A stretch of 34,208 nt of DNA, from positions 1 to 34,208 of the forward strand of contig VGXC01000031.1 of assembly GCA_016873495.1 (NCBI GenBank), in the 5' to 3' direction. Position numbers and translations under genes: made by a program. This document shows positions 1 to 7,675 of the stretch, piece after piece (within the stretch, counting starts at the first letter, position 1; every line of letters begins with the position of its first letter). Below the pieces are notes generated by a model. It saw only the letters and a program-made list of their open reading frames with translations. It ran no database searches and had not been told where the DNA came from. Source of the stretch: Nitrospira sp. Its GTDB lineage: Bacteria; Nitrospirota; Nitrospiria; Nitrospirales; Nitrospiraceae.

Positions 1-268
1 ACGTCGGTGTGCCCCAAGAGCTCTTGCACCGTCCGAATATCGTAGCCGTCTTCCAAAAGGTGAGTGGCGAAGCAATGTTGCATGGTGTGCGGGCCGGCTG
101 GTTTTGAGATGCCGGCCATCAGCCGCGCATCTCTGACGGCCTTCTGCAGCACCGATTCGTGCAGGTGGTGACGGCGCATTTCGCCGGTGATGCTGTCGGT
201 GTAGTGGCTAGTGGCGGGAAAGACCCATTGCCATGCCCACTCCTTCCCGGCGTTGGGTGCTCTTCCTT
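1..268 (-). pseudogene. Integron-type tyrosine recombinase, 3' remnant
   Basis: Reading the minus strand from about 268 down to 1 gives a continuous frame that resembles the C-terminal catalytic region of integron integrases: an [14 protein letters not shown] segment, [15 protein letters not shown], then [17 protein letters not shown] and [10 protein letters not shown]. The frame has no start. It begins inside the stop codon of rsmE, so the N-terminal half is gone, and the last part (including the Tyr nucleophile) lies outside the window. In active members the box reads HTLRHSFATHLL. Here the Arg of the HxxR pair is Gln (codon at 80-78), so a catalytic residue is lost. I infer a decayed mobile-element relic and not a working integrase. 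It could still be a full gene in another strain. Confidence 0.75.
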
Positions 269-1009
269 TTAGCCCAACTCGCCCAAGCGGCTCTGAATCA
301 CGCTCACGGCTGCTAGGGCTGCGGTTTCGGCCCGCAAAATCCGTGTCCCCAGGGTGACCGGCAGGAAGCCGCAGGCCTGGGCCTTGTTCAGTTCCTCTTT
401 CGTCCAGCCGCCTTCCGGGCCTACCGCGATCGACACGCTCTCGTCCGGTTTCGAGGGCAATGCCACTGTGGCGAGGCTCTGGCCATCGGACCGCTCGCTC
501 AGGATCAACCGGCAGGAGGCCGATGGCTGGGCCTCGAAAAAGGCCATTATGTCGCAAGGCGCTGCGATCTCCGGCACCTCCCAGCGCTCGGCTTGCTGTG
601 CCGCTTCCAGGGCGATCTTCTGCCAGCGCTCCTGCTGAGCCTGGTGCCGCTCGGTCCTTGGCCTCACGATGGCATGGCTTGTCACGATGGGAATCAGGGA
701 GGCCACGCCGAGTTCGGTGGCTTTCTGGATGAGCCAGTCCATCCGGTCGCCCTTTAAAATAGCTTGCGCGAGTGTGATGGGCGGGTTGGGTGGGGATTGG
801 TTGGCTTGCTCTTCCAGGATTTGGCCGCGCAGCAGATGCCGGCTCACTTCAAGGGCTTTGACCCGGTACCGTCGCCGTCGTTCGTCGCCGATCCAGAATG
901 TCTCTCCCTCCGCGACACGCAGGCTGCCGCGCAGATGGTCGCAGAGGGGACCGGTAATCGTGACGGTTCCGTCGGCGACTTGGGCCGAATTGATGAAGAA
1001 GACGGGCAT
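269..1009 (-). CDS. rsmE: 16S rRNA (uracil-1498-N3)-methyltransferase RsmE
   Basis: A 246-residue SPOUT-class methyltransferase that methylates N3 of U1498 in 16S rRNA, using S-adenosylmethionine, in the cytoplasm. The N-terminal part (about residues 1-70) is the PUA-like RNA-binding region ([13 protein letters not shown]). The C-terminal part carries the trefoil-knot signatures [21 protein letters not shown] and [20 protein letters not shown], which bind SAM. Length fits the family. The ATG at 1009 starts MPVFFIN, preceded only by a weak purine stretch. It lies 117 bp downstream of dnaJ on the same strand, a neighbourhood seen in many bacteria. The gap holds inverted AAAAGT/ACTTTT-type repeats. 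Its stop is directly followed by the integrase remnant. Confidence 0.95.
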   Translation of the reverse strand: MPVFFINSAQVADGTVTITGPLCDHLRGSLRVAEGETFWIGDERRRRYRVKALEVSRHLLRGQILEEQANQSPPNPPITLAQAILKGDRMDWLIQKATELGVASLIPIVTSHAIVRPRTERHQAQQERWQKIALEAAQQAERWEVPEIAAPCDIMAFFEAQPSASCRLILSERSDGQSLATVALPSKPDESVSIAVGPEGGWTKEELNKAQACGFLPVTLGTRILRAETAALAAVSVIQSRLGELG

Positions 1010-1021
1010 CTTCTGGGAAGT

Positions 1022-1126
1022 TAAAAGTGTAACGTGAAAAGTAAAAAGCGGGAAGAAGCGCGCATCACAGGACAGGGCTGATCATTCCGTAAAAACCTTT
1101 CACTTCTCACTTTTCACTGGTCCACG
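1022..1126. repeat. Intergenic imperfect inverted repeat (GTGAAAAGT type)
   Basis: Between dnaJ and rsmE, AACGTGAAAAGTAAAAAG (about 1031-1048) faces TTCACTTCTCACTTTTCACT (about 1101-1120). The arms can pair imperfectly. Short stretches of the same flavour occur between birA and coaX, for example CTCACCTTTTACCTTG near 5934-5949. It may act as a transcript end or be a REP-like element. The pairing is imperfect and no clear T tract follows. Confidence 0.4.
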
Positions 1127-2257
1127 TCACTCGAAATATGTCTTCATCTTGTCGAAGAATCCATCCCCATCCTGATCCATGGTCATGCCGCTTTCCTTCG
1201 CGAAGTCCGTCAGGAGCGCCTTCTGTGCGGCGGTCAGCTTGGTGGGGATTTGAATTTTGACCGTCATGATCTGATCGCCCGTGTGCTGCCCTTTCAGGCT
1301 GGGCACGCCGAGCCCCTTCAGGCGAAAGGCCTTGTCCTGCTGGGTCCCGGCCGGCACCTTGATGACGGTCGTGCCCTTGAGCGTGGGCACCTCCACTTTG
1401 CCGCCGAGCGTCGCGGTGACGAAGCTGACCGGAATGTCGCAGAGGATGTCGTTGCCCTTGCGGGAGAAGATCTCGTGGGACTGCACCGTCACGGCGACGT
1501 AGAGGTCGCCCGGCGGGCCGCCGTTGTCCCCCGGTTCCCCTTCGTTGGCGAGCCGCAGCCGCATGCCCGATTCGATGCCGGCGGGAATGTTCACCGAGAG
1601 CATGCGCTCGCGGCGGACTCGCCGGCGCCCTCGGCAGGTCCCGCAAGGGTCGGTGATGATCTGGCCGGCGCCCTCACACTGATTACACGGCCGACTGATG
1701 CTGAAGAAGCCTTGTTGGAAGCGAAGCTGACCGGCTCCTTTGCAACTGGGGCAGACCTTGACGGCATCGGCCGCTCGGGCTCCTGTGCCTTTACAGTCCG
1801 CGCAGGGCTCGGCCCTGGGAATCTTGAGTGTCGCTTCTTTGCCGTAGACCGACTCTTCGAAGGATAGTTCCAGGTTGTACTGGAGATCGGAACCGCGTTC
1901 GGCCCGCTGGCCGCTTCGCCCGGCCCCGAAAAAATCCTCGAAAATGTCGTTGAACACGTCCCCGAATCCGCCACGCCCGAAGTCGAACCCTTCCGCCCCG
2001 CCGCCGAAACCCTGCTGGGCGCCGGCATGGCCGAACATGTCGTACCGGCGTCGCTTTTCCTGATCGCTCAGAACTTCGTAGGCCTCGTTGATCTCCTTGA
2101 ATTTTTCTTCAGAGACTTTCTTGTGCTGATCCCCGTGCTGGAGATCCGGATGGTACTGGCGGGCCAGCTTGCGGAAGGCTTTCTTAATCTCGTCGTCGGC
2201 CGCGTTGCGGTCGATGCCGAGCGTTTCGTAGTAGTCGCGCTTTGCCACAGATGCCAT
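1127..2257 (-). CDS. dnaJ: Chaperone protein DnaJ (Hsp40)
   Basis: A 376-residue type I J-protein that delivers unfolded clients to DnaK and stimulates its ATPase. The J domain (about residues 5-75) has YETLGIDRNA and the essential HPD within RQYHPDLQHGD. A Gly/Phe-rich linker follows (GFGGGAEGFDFGRGGFGDVF). The zinc-binding domain has four CxxCxG-type repeats: CADCKGTG, CPSCKGAG, CNQCEGAG and CGTCRGRR, the last lacking the usual final Gly. The C-terminal substrate-binding domains end in a short FFDKMKTYFE tail. I chose the ATG at 2257. A GTG at 2284 would add nine residues, but it lies in the arm of a hairpin. The gene is third in grpE-dnaK-dnaJ, 69 bp after dnaK. Confidence 0.96.
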   Translation of the reverse strand: MASVAKRDYYETLGIDRNAADDEIKKAFRKLARQYHPDLQHGDQHKKVSEEKFKEINEAYEVLSDQEKRRRYDMFGHAGAQQGFGGGAEGFDFGRGGFGDVFNDIFEDFFGAGRSGQRAERGSDLQYNLELSFEESVYGKEATLKIPRAEPCADCKGTGARAADAVKVCPSCKGAGQLRFQQGFFSISRPCNQCEGAGQIITDPCGTCRGRRRVRRERMLSVNIPAGIESGMRLRLANEGEPGDNGGPPGDLYVAVTVQSHEIFSRKGNDILCDIPVSFVTATLGGKVEVPTLKGTTVIKVPAGTQQDKAFRLKGLGVPSLKGQHTGDQIMTVKIQIPTKLTAAQKALLTDFAKESGMTMDQDGDGFFDKMKTYFE

Positions 2258-2275
2258 CGTGCTGGAAACAATGAA

Positions 2276-2304
2276 CCGGCTCACACCCCGAGGGCGTGAG
2301 CCGG
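2276..2304 (-). promoter_or_regulatory. Hairpin between dnaK and dnaJ
   Basis: CCGGCTCAC (2276-2284) and GTGAGCCGG (2296-2304) form a perfect 9-bp stem. CCC and GGG inside the loop can add three more pairs after one mismatch. There is no long T tract after it on the minus strand, so it looks more like an attenuator or mRNA-processing hairpin that could lower dnaJ output relative to dnaK than a full terminator. Confidence 0.5.
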
Positions 2305-2326
2305 CGTGATTGGGTTGCTTTTGTGC

Positions 2327-4264
2327 TTACTTCTTGTCCTTGTCGACTTCTTCGAATTCGGCATCGACCACTTTCTCGTCGGTCTTGGCCGAGCCGCCTC
2401 CGTTATCCTGGCCGCCCTGATTGGCGCCGTCCCCGGTGCCGGCCGTTCCGGTTCCGGCAGAGGCTTTCTTGTACATCTCCTCGGCCAGCTTGTGCGAGGC
2501 GGTCGTCAACGTCTGGGTGGCCGACTCGATGGCGGCCGGGTCGTCGCCTTCCATGGCCTTGCGGAGCGCGGCGATGGCTTCCGTGATCCGGTTCTTGTCG
2601 TCTTCGCCGATCTGGTCCCCGTGTTCGGTCAGGTTCTTCTCCGTGCCGTAGATCAGGTTATCGGCCTGGTTCCTGGCTTCGGCCACCCGTCGCCGTTTTT
2701 TATCCTCGTCCGTGTGGGACTGGGCTTCCTTGACCATCTTCTCGATCTCGTCCTTGCTGAGCCCGCTGGAGGCCGTGATCTTGATGGACTGTTCCTTCTG
2801 CGTGCCCAGATCCTTGGCGGCGACGTGCACGATCCCGTTGGCGTCGATGTCGAAGGTCACCTCGATTTGCGGCACGCCTCGAGGGGCGGGCGGGATGCCG
2901 ACCAGATCGAACTGGCCCAGGAGTTTGTTGTCGTTCGCCATCTCGCGTTCGCCCTGGAAAACCCGGATCGTCACCGCGCTTTGGCTGTCGGCGGCCGTCG
3001 AGAAGGTCTGGCTCTTCTTGGTGGGGATGGTCGTGTTGCGCTCGATGAGATGCGTGAAGATCCCGCCCAGCGTTTCGATGCCGAGCGTGAGAGGCGTGAC
3101 GTCCAGCAGCAGAACATCCTTGACCTCACCCTTCAGCACGCCGCCCTGGATGCCGGCTCCGATGGCCACGACTTCATCCGGGTTGACGCCCTTGTGCGGC
3201 TCCTTGCCGAAGAATTCCCGCACCCTTTCGATCACCTTGGGCATGCGGGTCATGCCGCCGACCAGCACCACCTCGTTGATGTCCTTTGCGGTCACGCCCG
3301 CATCGGACAGCGCCTTCTTGCAGGGCTCGATGGTGCGCTGAATCAAATCCTCCACCAATTGTTCCAGTTTGGCCCGGGTCAGCTTGATGACCAGGTGCTT
3401 GGGGCCGCTGGCGTCGGCGGTGATGAAGGGGAGGTTGATCTCGCTCTCCTGTGAGGAGGACAGTTCGATCTTGGCCCGCTCCGCCGCTTCCTTCAGCCGT
3501 TGAAGGGCCATCCGGTCCTTCCGCAGGTCGATACCTTCCTGCTTCTTGAACTCGTCCACCAGCCAATCCATCACGCGCTGGTCGAAGTCGTCGCCGCCCA
3601 GGTAGGTGTCGCCGTTCGTGGATTTGACCTCGAACACGCCCTCGCCGATTTCCAGGATGGAAATGTCGAAGGTGCCGCCCCCGAGGTCGTACACCGCGAT
3701 GCGCTCATCCTTCTTCTTGTCCAATCCGTAGGCCAGCGACGCGGCGGTCGGCTCGTTGATGATGCGGAGCACGTTGAGGCCTGCAATCTGCCCGGCATCC
3801 TTGGTGGCCTGGCGCTGGCTGTCGTCGAAGTACGCCGGCACCGTGATGACGGCCTCGGTCACCCTTTCGCCCAGGTAATCCTCGGCGGTCTGCTTCATCT
3901 TTTGGAGAATCATCGCCGAGACTTCGGAGGGGCTGTAGCGCTTGCCGCGAATCTCGACGTGCGCGTCTCCGTTGTTCGCTTCCACAACCTTATACGGCAG
4001 GCGTTTGGCGGCCTCTTGTACCTGGCGGCTGCTGAATTTTCGGCCCATCAACCGCTTGACCGAGAAAATCGTGTTTTCCGGATTGGTAATGGCCTGACGC
4101 TTGGCGATCTGGCCGACGAGCCGTTCGCCCTTATCCGTGATACCCACGACCGAGGGGGTGGTGCGGCTGCCTTCGGCGTTGGCGATGACGACCGGGTCTC
4201 CGCCGCTCATGATGGCCACGCAGGAGTTCGTCGTGCCCAAATCAATGCCGATAACCTTACCCAT
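2327..4264 (-). CDS. dnaK: Chaperone protein DnaK (Hsp70)
   Basis: A 645-residue Hsp70 that binds exposed hydrophobic segments in an ATP-controlled cycle with DnaJ and GrpE. The N-terminal ATPase domain starts [18 protein letters not shown] and contains [16 protein letters not shown] and [13 protein letters not shown]. The substrate-binding domain has the [14 protein letters not shown] entry and the helical lid. The C-terminus ends [10 protein letters not shown], the usual acidic EEVD-like tail. The ATG at 4264 is chosen because GGAAGGAG sits just upstream and [12 protein letters not shown] is the family start. Twelve upstream codons are in frame but not conserved. It follows grpE by 56 bp on the same strand. 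Confidence 0.98.
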   Translation of the reverse strand: MGKVIGIDLGTTNSCVAIMSGGDPVVIANAEGSRTTPSVVGITDKGERLVGQIAKRQAITNPENTIFSVKRLMGRKFSSRQVQEAAKRLPYKVVEANNGDAHVEIRGKRYSPSEVSAMILQKMKQTAEDYLGERVTEAVITVPAYFDDSQRQATKDAGQIAGLNVLRIINEPTAASLAYGLDKKKDERIAVYDLGGGTFDISILEIGEGVFEVKSTNGDTYLGGDDFDQRVMDWLVDEFKKQEGIDLRKDRMALQRLKEAAERAKIELSSSQESEINLPFITADASGPKHLVIKLTRAKLEQLVEDLIQRTIEPCKKALSDAGVTAKDINEVVLVGGMTRMPKVIERVREFFGKEPHKGVNPDEVVAIGAGIQGGVLKGEVKDVLLLDVTPLTLGIETLGGIFTHLIERNTTIPTKKSQTFSTAADSQSAVTIRVFQGEREMANDNKLLGQFDLVGIPPAPRGVPQIEVTFDIDANGIVHVAAKDLGTQKEQSIKITASSGLSKDEIEKMVKEAQSHTDEDKKRRRVAEARNQADNLIYGTEKNLTEHGDQIGEDDKNRITEAIAALRKAMEGDDPAAIESATQTLTTASHKLAEEMYKKASAGTGTAGTGDGANQGGQDNGGGSAKTDEKVVDAEFEEVDKDKK

Positions 4265-4320
4265 GGTATGTTCTCCTTCCTCAAAAAAACGGGACGTCAA
4301 CCGGGAAGCGGCTGTTCTCT

Positions 4321-4947
4321 TTATGCCGTGCCGGTTGAAGAATGCTCCTGGTTGCTTGCCGGGGCGCTGGCCACCGTGACCATGGCTGCCCGCAATATCC
4401 GTTCGTGCAAGAGGTACCCCTTTTGAAATTCCTCGACGACCGTATTGTCCTGCGCCCCGGTAGACTCGACGCGAGCCACGGCTTGGTGGCGGGCCGGATC
4501 GAATGGCTCACCGACGCTGGCGATCTGGCGAACCCCGGCCTTGGCCAGCAGGTCCATGAACTGCTTGAGCGTGAGCTCGACGCCTTCAATCAGACTGCCG
4601 GTCTTGGCCCCTTCCTTCGGGGCCTCCTTCGCGGCTTTGATCGCCCGCTCGAGGTTATCGACAATCGGCAGCAGGTCTTTTAGCAAACTTTCATTGGCGA
4701 AACGGGCGTAATCCCGTTGGTCCTTTTGCGCCAACCGCTTATAGTTCTCGAATTCGGCCGCCAGCCGCAAGTGCTTGTCGTGAAGGGCCTGGGCCTCTTC
4801 CGTTTTGGAGGCCAGGGCCTGTTTCAACCCATCGTCCAAACCCTGCTCTGCTTCTCCCCCATTGTCCTGGGAGAAGCTTTCGGTAGCTCCAGAATCTAAC
4901 CCATTGATAGAACTTGTATTTTCTTTGTCTTTGCTCACGAGCTGCAC
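4321..4947 (-). CDS. grpE: Nucleotide exchange factor GrpE
   Basis: A protein of about 208 residues that releases ADP from DnaK and acts as its thermosensor. The first 45 residues are acidic and low in structure, as usual. A long helix follows ([20 protein letters not shown]), then the beta-domain with the signature [20 protein letters not shown] and [21 protein letters not shown]. Start choice is uncertain: GTG at 4947, GTG at 4938 and TTG at 4950 are all possible behind a GAGGG. It is the first gene of the grpE-dnaK-dnaJ set. No hrcA lies upstream and I see no CIRCE element, so HrcA control is not supported locally. Confidence 0.95.
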   Translation of the reverse strand: MQLVSKDKENTSSINGLDSGATESFSQDNGGEAEQGLDDGLKQALASKTEEAQALHDKHLRLAAEFENYKRLAQKDQRDYARFANESLLKDLLPIVDNLERAIKAAKEAPKEGAKTGSLIEGVELTLKQFMDLLAKAGVRQIASVGEPFDPARHQAVARVESTGAQDNTVVEEFQKGYLLHERILRAAMVTVASAPASNQEHSSTGTA

Positions 4948-4984
4948 CAACCCTCGGCAGAGATAGCCACAGGGGCCATAAAGT

Positions 4985-5011
4985 CAACGGGGAGGCTCAA
5001 TTTAGTTCAAG
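4985..5011 (-). promoter_or_regulatory. Possible sigma-32-type promoter of grpE-dnaK-dnaJ
   Basis: On the minus strand CTTGAAC (5011-5005) and CCCCGTTG (4992-4985) are separated by 12 bases. This resembles the heat-shock sigma-32 pattern CTTGAAA-N(11-16)-CCCCATNT. The expected start would lie about 30 bases before the first candidate grpE start codon. The match is partial. A TTGACT just downstream could instead belong to a sigma-70 promoter. Confidence 0.35.
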
Positions 5012-5069
5012 ACTTAGGAGTTCGGGCGAGGACAGCGAGACTGTCTTCCTGTCGGCCTAAAGTCAGGCA

Positions 5070-5849
5070 TCAGATCCTGGTTTGGCCTCTGGTACGGCGG
5101 TGAAGCAGTTCCAGCCCTTCCAGCGTCAAATAGGGCCTGACTTCCTGAATCTTACGCGAGCAGGGGGAAAGCAGTGAGGAAAATCCACCGGTTGCGACCA
5201 CCAATGCCCGTTGCCCCAATTCATCATGAATCCTGGCGATGAGATCGTCCACCATGGAAGCATGACCGTAGATGAGTCCGGACTGAATGCTGGTGACGGT
5301 ATCCCGACCGATGACGGCCTTTGGTTGGACCAGAGAGACGTGGGGTAGTTGGGCCGTTTTGGCTGAGAGCGCCTCGGCCCCGATGCCGAGTCCTGGCGCG
5401 ATGGCGCCGCCCAGAAAGTCGCCTTGCCCGGTAATGACGGAGAAGGTGGTGGCGGTGCCCAAGTCCACCACGATCAGACTGGTCTTGTACCGGTCGTAGG
5501 CGGCAGCGGCGTTGACCAGGCGGTCGGCCCCGAGTGTGCGCGGATCGGCATAATGAAGCGTGAGGCCCGTATCCATGTCGGTGGAGACGACCAGCGGCTT
5601 GCGGTGGGACAGATCTTGTGCCATCTGCTCAAAGGCCGGGATCAATGCGGGGACGACGCTGCAGAGAATCGCATCGGTGATCGTATCTACGGACTGGCCG
5701 GCGCTCCGGAGTTGATGGGCCAGCACATTCCCATAGTCTCCTGCGGTCCATGTCGGATTTGTATCCGCGCGCCAATGGCCGATCAGGGTCTGCTGCCGGA
5801 ACAGACCCCAGACGACGTTAGAATTGCCGATGTCGATGGTCAGCAGCAT
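5070..5849 (-). CDS. coaX: Type III pantothenate kinase CoaX
   Basis: A 259-residue kinase of the ASKHA fold that phosphorylates pantothenate, the first step of coenzyme A synthesis. Visible motifs are the N-terminal phosphate loop MLLTIDIGNSNVVWGLF, GADRLVNAAAAYD, the second phosphate segment LIVVDLGTATTFSVI, and the glycine-rich GGAIAPGLGIGAEAL and VVATGGFSSLL. Length is normal for the family. The ATG at 5849 starts directly with the conserved MLLTIDIGN, though no good ribosome-binding site precedes it. It lies about 100 bp downstream of birA, with repeat-like sequence between, so it may be the end of the valS-nadC-birA transcript or have its own promoter. Confidence 0.96.
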   Translation of the reverse strand: MLLTIDIGNSNVVWGLFRQQTLIGHWRADTNPTWTAGDYGNVLAHQLRSAGQSVDTITDAILCSVVPALIPAFEQMAQDLSHRKPLVVSTDMDTGLTLHYADPRTLGADRLVNAAAAYDRYKTSLIVVDLGTATTFSVITGQGDFLGGAIAPGLGIGAEALSAKTAQLPHVSLVQPKAVIGRDTVTSIQSGLIYGHASMVDDLIARIHDELGQRALVVATGGFSSLLSPCSRKIQEVRPYLTLEGLELLHRRTRGQTRI

Positions 5850-5952
5850 TGGTAGTTCGTAAGGCGTGAAAGGAAAGCCGTGAAGTGGGGGATGAAACGC
5901 ATCGCAAGAGGGGGTGTCGTCTCACTGTTTACCTCTCACCTTTTACCTTGTG

Positions 5953-6780
5953 CTAGCGCAAGTGGAGCACATCACCCGCACGGACTTCGATCAGGCCGCC
6001 GCCGAAGGCCGGCTCGCGGACGATGCGAAGCGACCCATCCGGGGCGATGGAATCAGCCAGCCCGTCGATGGTCTGTCCTTCAGACAAAGAGACCCTCACT
6101 TTTCGCCCTAGCGTTGCGCAGAGCCGGGCATACTCGCTCAGGAACGTTTCGGGAGGACGAGTCAGCAGGGCCTCGGAGTAAAGCTCAAGCTCCATGAGGA
6201 TAGAGGCTAAGAGCGAGGCCCGGTCGCATGGACGACCGGTCTCGGAGGCGATGGAGGTGGCGAGACCGCGGATCTCCTCCGGAAATCCTTCTCGGCTGCC
6301 GTTGACATTGAGCCCGATCCCGACGACGACGAAAGTCGCCGATAAGCCGGCCAGGCTGCTTTCGCAGAGCAGCCCGCCCAGCTTACCGTCTCCGGCCAGG
6401 ATATCGTTCGGCCATTTGAGCGAGGGTTTGAGGTCGGCTACCCGCTGAATGGCCCTGACAACCGCCACGGCCGAGAGAAGCGGAATCACCGAGAGCCATC
6501 CGGTCAGATTGTCTGCCGGCCGGTTTCGCAGGATCACGGAACAATAGAGATTGTCTCCGGGCGGCGAATACCAGCTGCGCCCCAACCGTCCTTTGCCCGC
6601 AGTCTGTGTCTCGGCCACAAGAACGGTTCCGTCAGAGGCCCCCTGCTGGGCCAGTTTCATGGCGTCCTGGTTGGTCGAAGTGGTTTCCTGCAACACATGC
6701 AGGGTGCGCCCGAATGTCTTGGTGCGCAACAGGGCTTGGATCGCTTCTTGAATCAGGGGCTGGGTGGGAGGGGAGGCCAT
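5953..6780 (-). CDS. birA: Biotin--[acetyl-CoA-carboxylase] ligase, single-domain type
   Basis: A 275-residue biotin protein ligase that makes biotinyl-AMP and attaches biotin to the carrier protein of acetyl-CoA carboxylase. The catalytic domain starts near residue 25 with TTSTNQDAMKLA, followed by the biotinyl-AMP loop GKGRLGRSWYSPPGDNLYCS, the KWPNDI motif and GIGLNVNG. A small SH3-like C-terminal domain ends the protein. The N-terminal region is too short to hold the winged-helix DNA-binding domain of E. coli BirA, so this form should not act as a biotin-operon repressor. It starts 4 bp after the nadC stop, indicating one transcript. Confidence 0.95.
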   Translation of the reverse strand: MASPPTQPLIQEAIQALLRTKTFGRTLHVLQETTSTNQDAMKLAQQGASDGTVLVAETQTAGKGRLGRSWYSPPGDNLYCSVILRNRPADNLTGWLSVIPLLSAVAVVRAIQRVADLKPSLKWPNDILAGDGKLGGLLCESSLAGLSATFVVVGIGLNVNGSREGFPEEIRGLATSIASETGRPCDRASLLASILMELELYSEALLTRPPETFLSEYARLCATLGRKVRVSLSEGQTIDGLADSIAPDGSLRIVREPAFGGGLIEVRAGDVLHLR

Positions 6781-6784
6781 CGGC

Positions 6785-7675
6785 TTATCGTCCTTGCTTG
6801 CGAGGTTGTCCGAAAAGGCGGCGGGGCTGGATATCCATGCTCAGGTCGGCCGCTGGGGCCGAGTGGGTCAAGGCGCCGATGGAAATGAAATCCGCCCCGG
6901 CCTCGGCCATCTCACGGACATTTTGGAGGGTGACCCCTCCGGAGACCTCCGCCAAGGCTCTGCCGTGAATGAGCGCGACCGCTTTCCGCACGAGGGACGG
7001 CGTCATGTTGTCCAGCAGAATCACGTCGGCCTCCCCGCGCAGGGCCTCCCTGGTCTGTTCGAGTGTCTGGACTTCGACGTTGATCCGTAGTCCATGCGGC
7101 GCGTGCTTGCGAGCGAGTATGCAGGCCTGGGCGATGCCGATGCGCCGGCCTTGCAACAACAGCAGATGGTTATCCTTGATCAGAATGCCGTCCCCCAGGG
7201 AGTGCCGATGGTTCTGCCCTCCGCCCAACGTCACGGCCCATTTCTGCAAGGTGCGGAGTCCGGGCGTGGTTTTCCTCGTGTCCAAAATTATGGCGCGACT
7301 GCTGCGGACAGCGTGGCAAAACTGCCCGGTTAAGGTGGCGATGCCAGACAAATGCTGGAGGAAGTTCAGCGCCACCCGCTCCGCCATCAGAAGCGAACGG
7401 GCGTCGCCCTGGACCGTCAGCACGACCTGGCCCTTCTTGACCGGGGTTCCGTCTTTGAGCGCCCGGACGACCCGTATCCCCGGGTCCACTGTCGTGAAGA
7501 CCTCCCGCGCCACGGCCATCCCGGCAAGGATGAGCTTTTGATGAGCCGTGACGGTGCCGTGGGCTGGGATCGGGACAGGAAAGAGGGCGGCGGTCGTCAC
7601 GTCGCCCCAGGCAAGATCTTCGTCCAGGGCCCGGCGGATCGCCGTTCGAATCTGCTCGGCGGAAGGCACTGGCAT
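6785..7675 (-). CDS. nadC: Nicotinate-nucleotide diphosphorylase (carboxylating)
   Basis: A 296-residue quinolinate phosphoribosyltransferase that converts quinolinate and PRPP to nicotinate mononucleotide in NAD synthesis. Family signatures include EDLAWGDVTT near the N-terminus, AERVALNFLQHLSGIAT, LDTRKTTPGLRTLQKWAV, GGGQNHRHSLGDGILIKDNH, VEVQTLEQ, DVILLDNM and EVSGGVTLQNV. Together these supply the phosphate- and quinolinate-binding residues. Length is typical. Its ATG (7675) directly abuts the valS stop and its own stop is 4 bp from birA, so valS, nadC and birA are likely co-transcribed. Confidence 0.97.
   Translation of the reverse strand: MPVPSAEQIRTAIRRALDEDLAWGDVTTAALFPVPIPAHGTVTAHQKLILAGMAVAREVFTTVDPGIRVVRALKDGTPVKKGQVVLTVQGDARSLLMAERVALNFLQHLSGIATLTGQFCHAVRSSRAIILDTRKTTPGLRTLQKWAVTLGGGQNHRHSLGDGILIKDNHLLLLQGRRIGIAQACILARKHAPHGLRINVEVQTLEQTREALRGEADVILLDNMTPSLVRKAVALIHGRALAEVSGGVTLQNVREMAEAGADFISIGALTHSAPAADLSMDIQPRRLFGQPRKQGR

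Noticed and set aside
2306-3454. A 382-codon open frame on the plus strand opposite dnaK
   Set aside because: Antisense shadow of dnaK. No motifs, no ribosome-binding site logic.
4951-5069. CIRCE operator (TTAGCACTC inverted repeat) upstream of grpE
   Set aside because: No matching inverted repeat is present in this gap.
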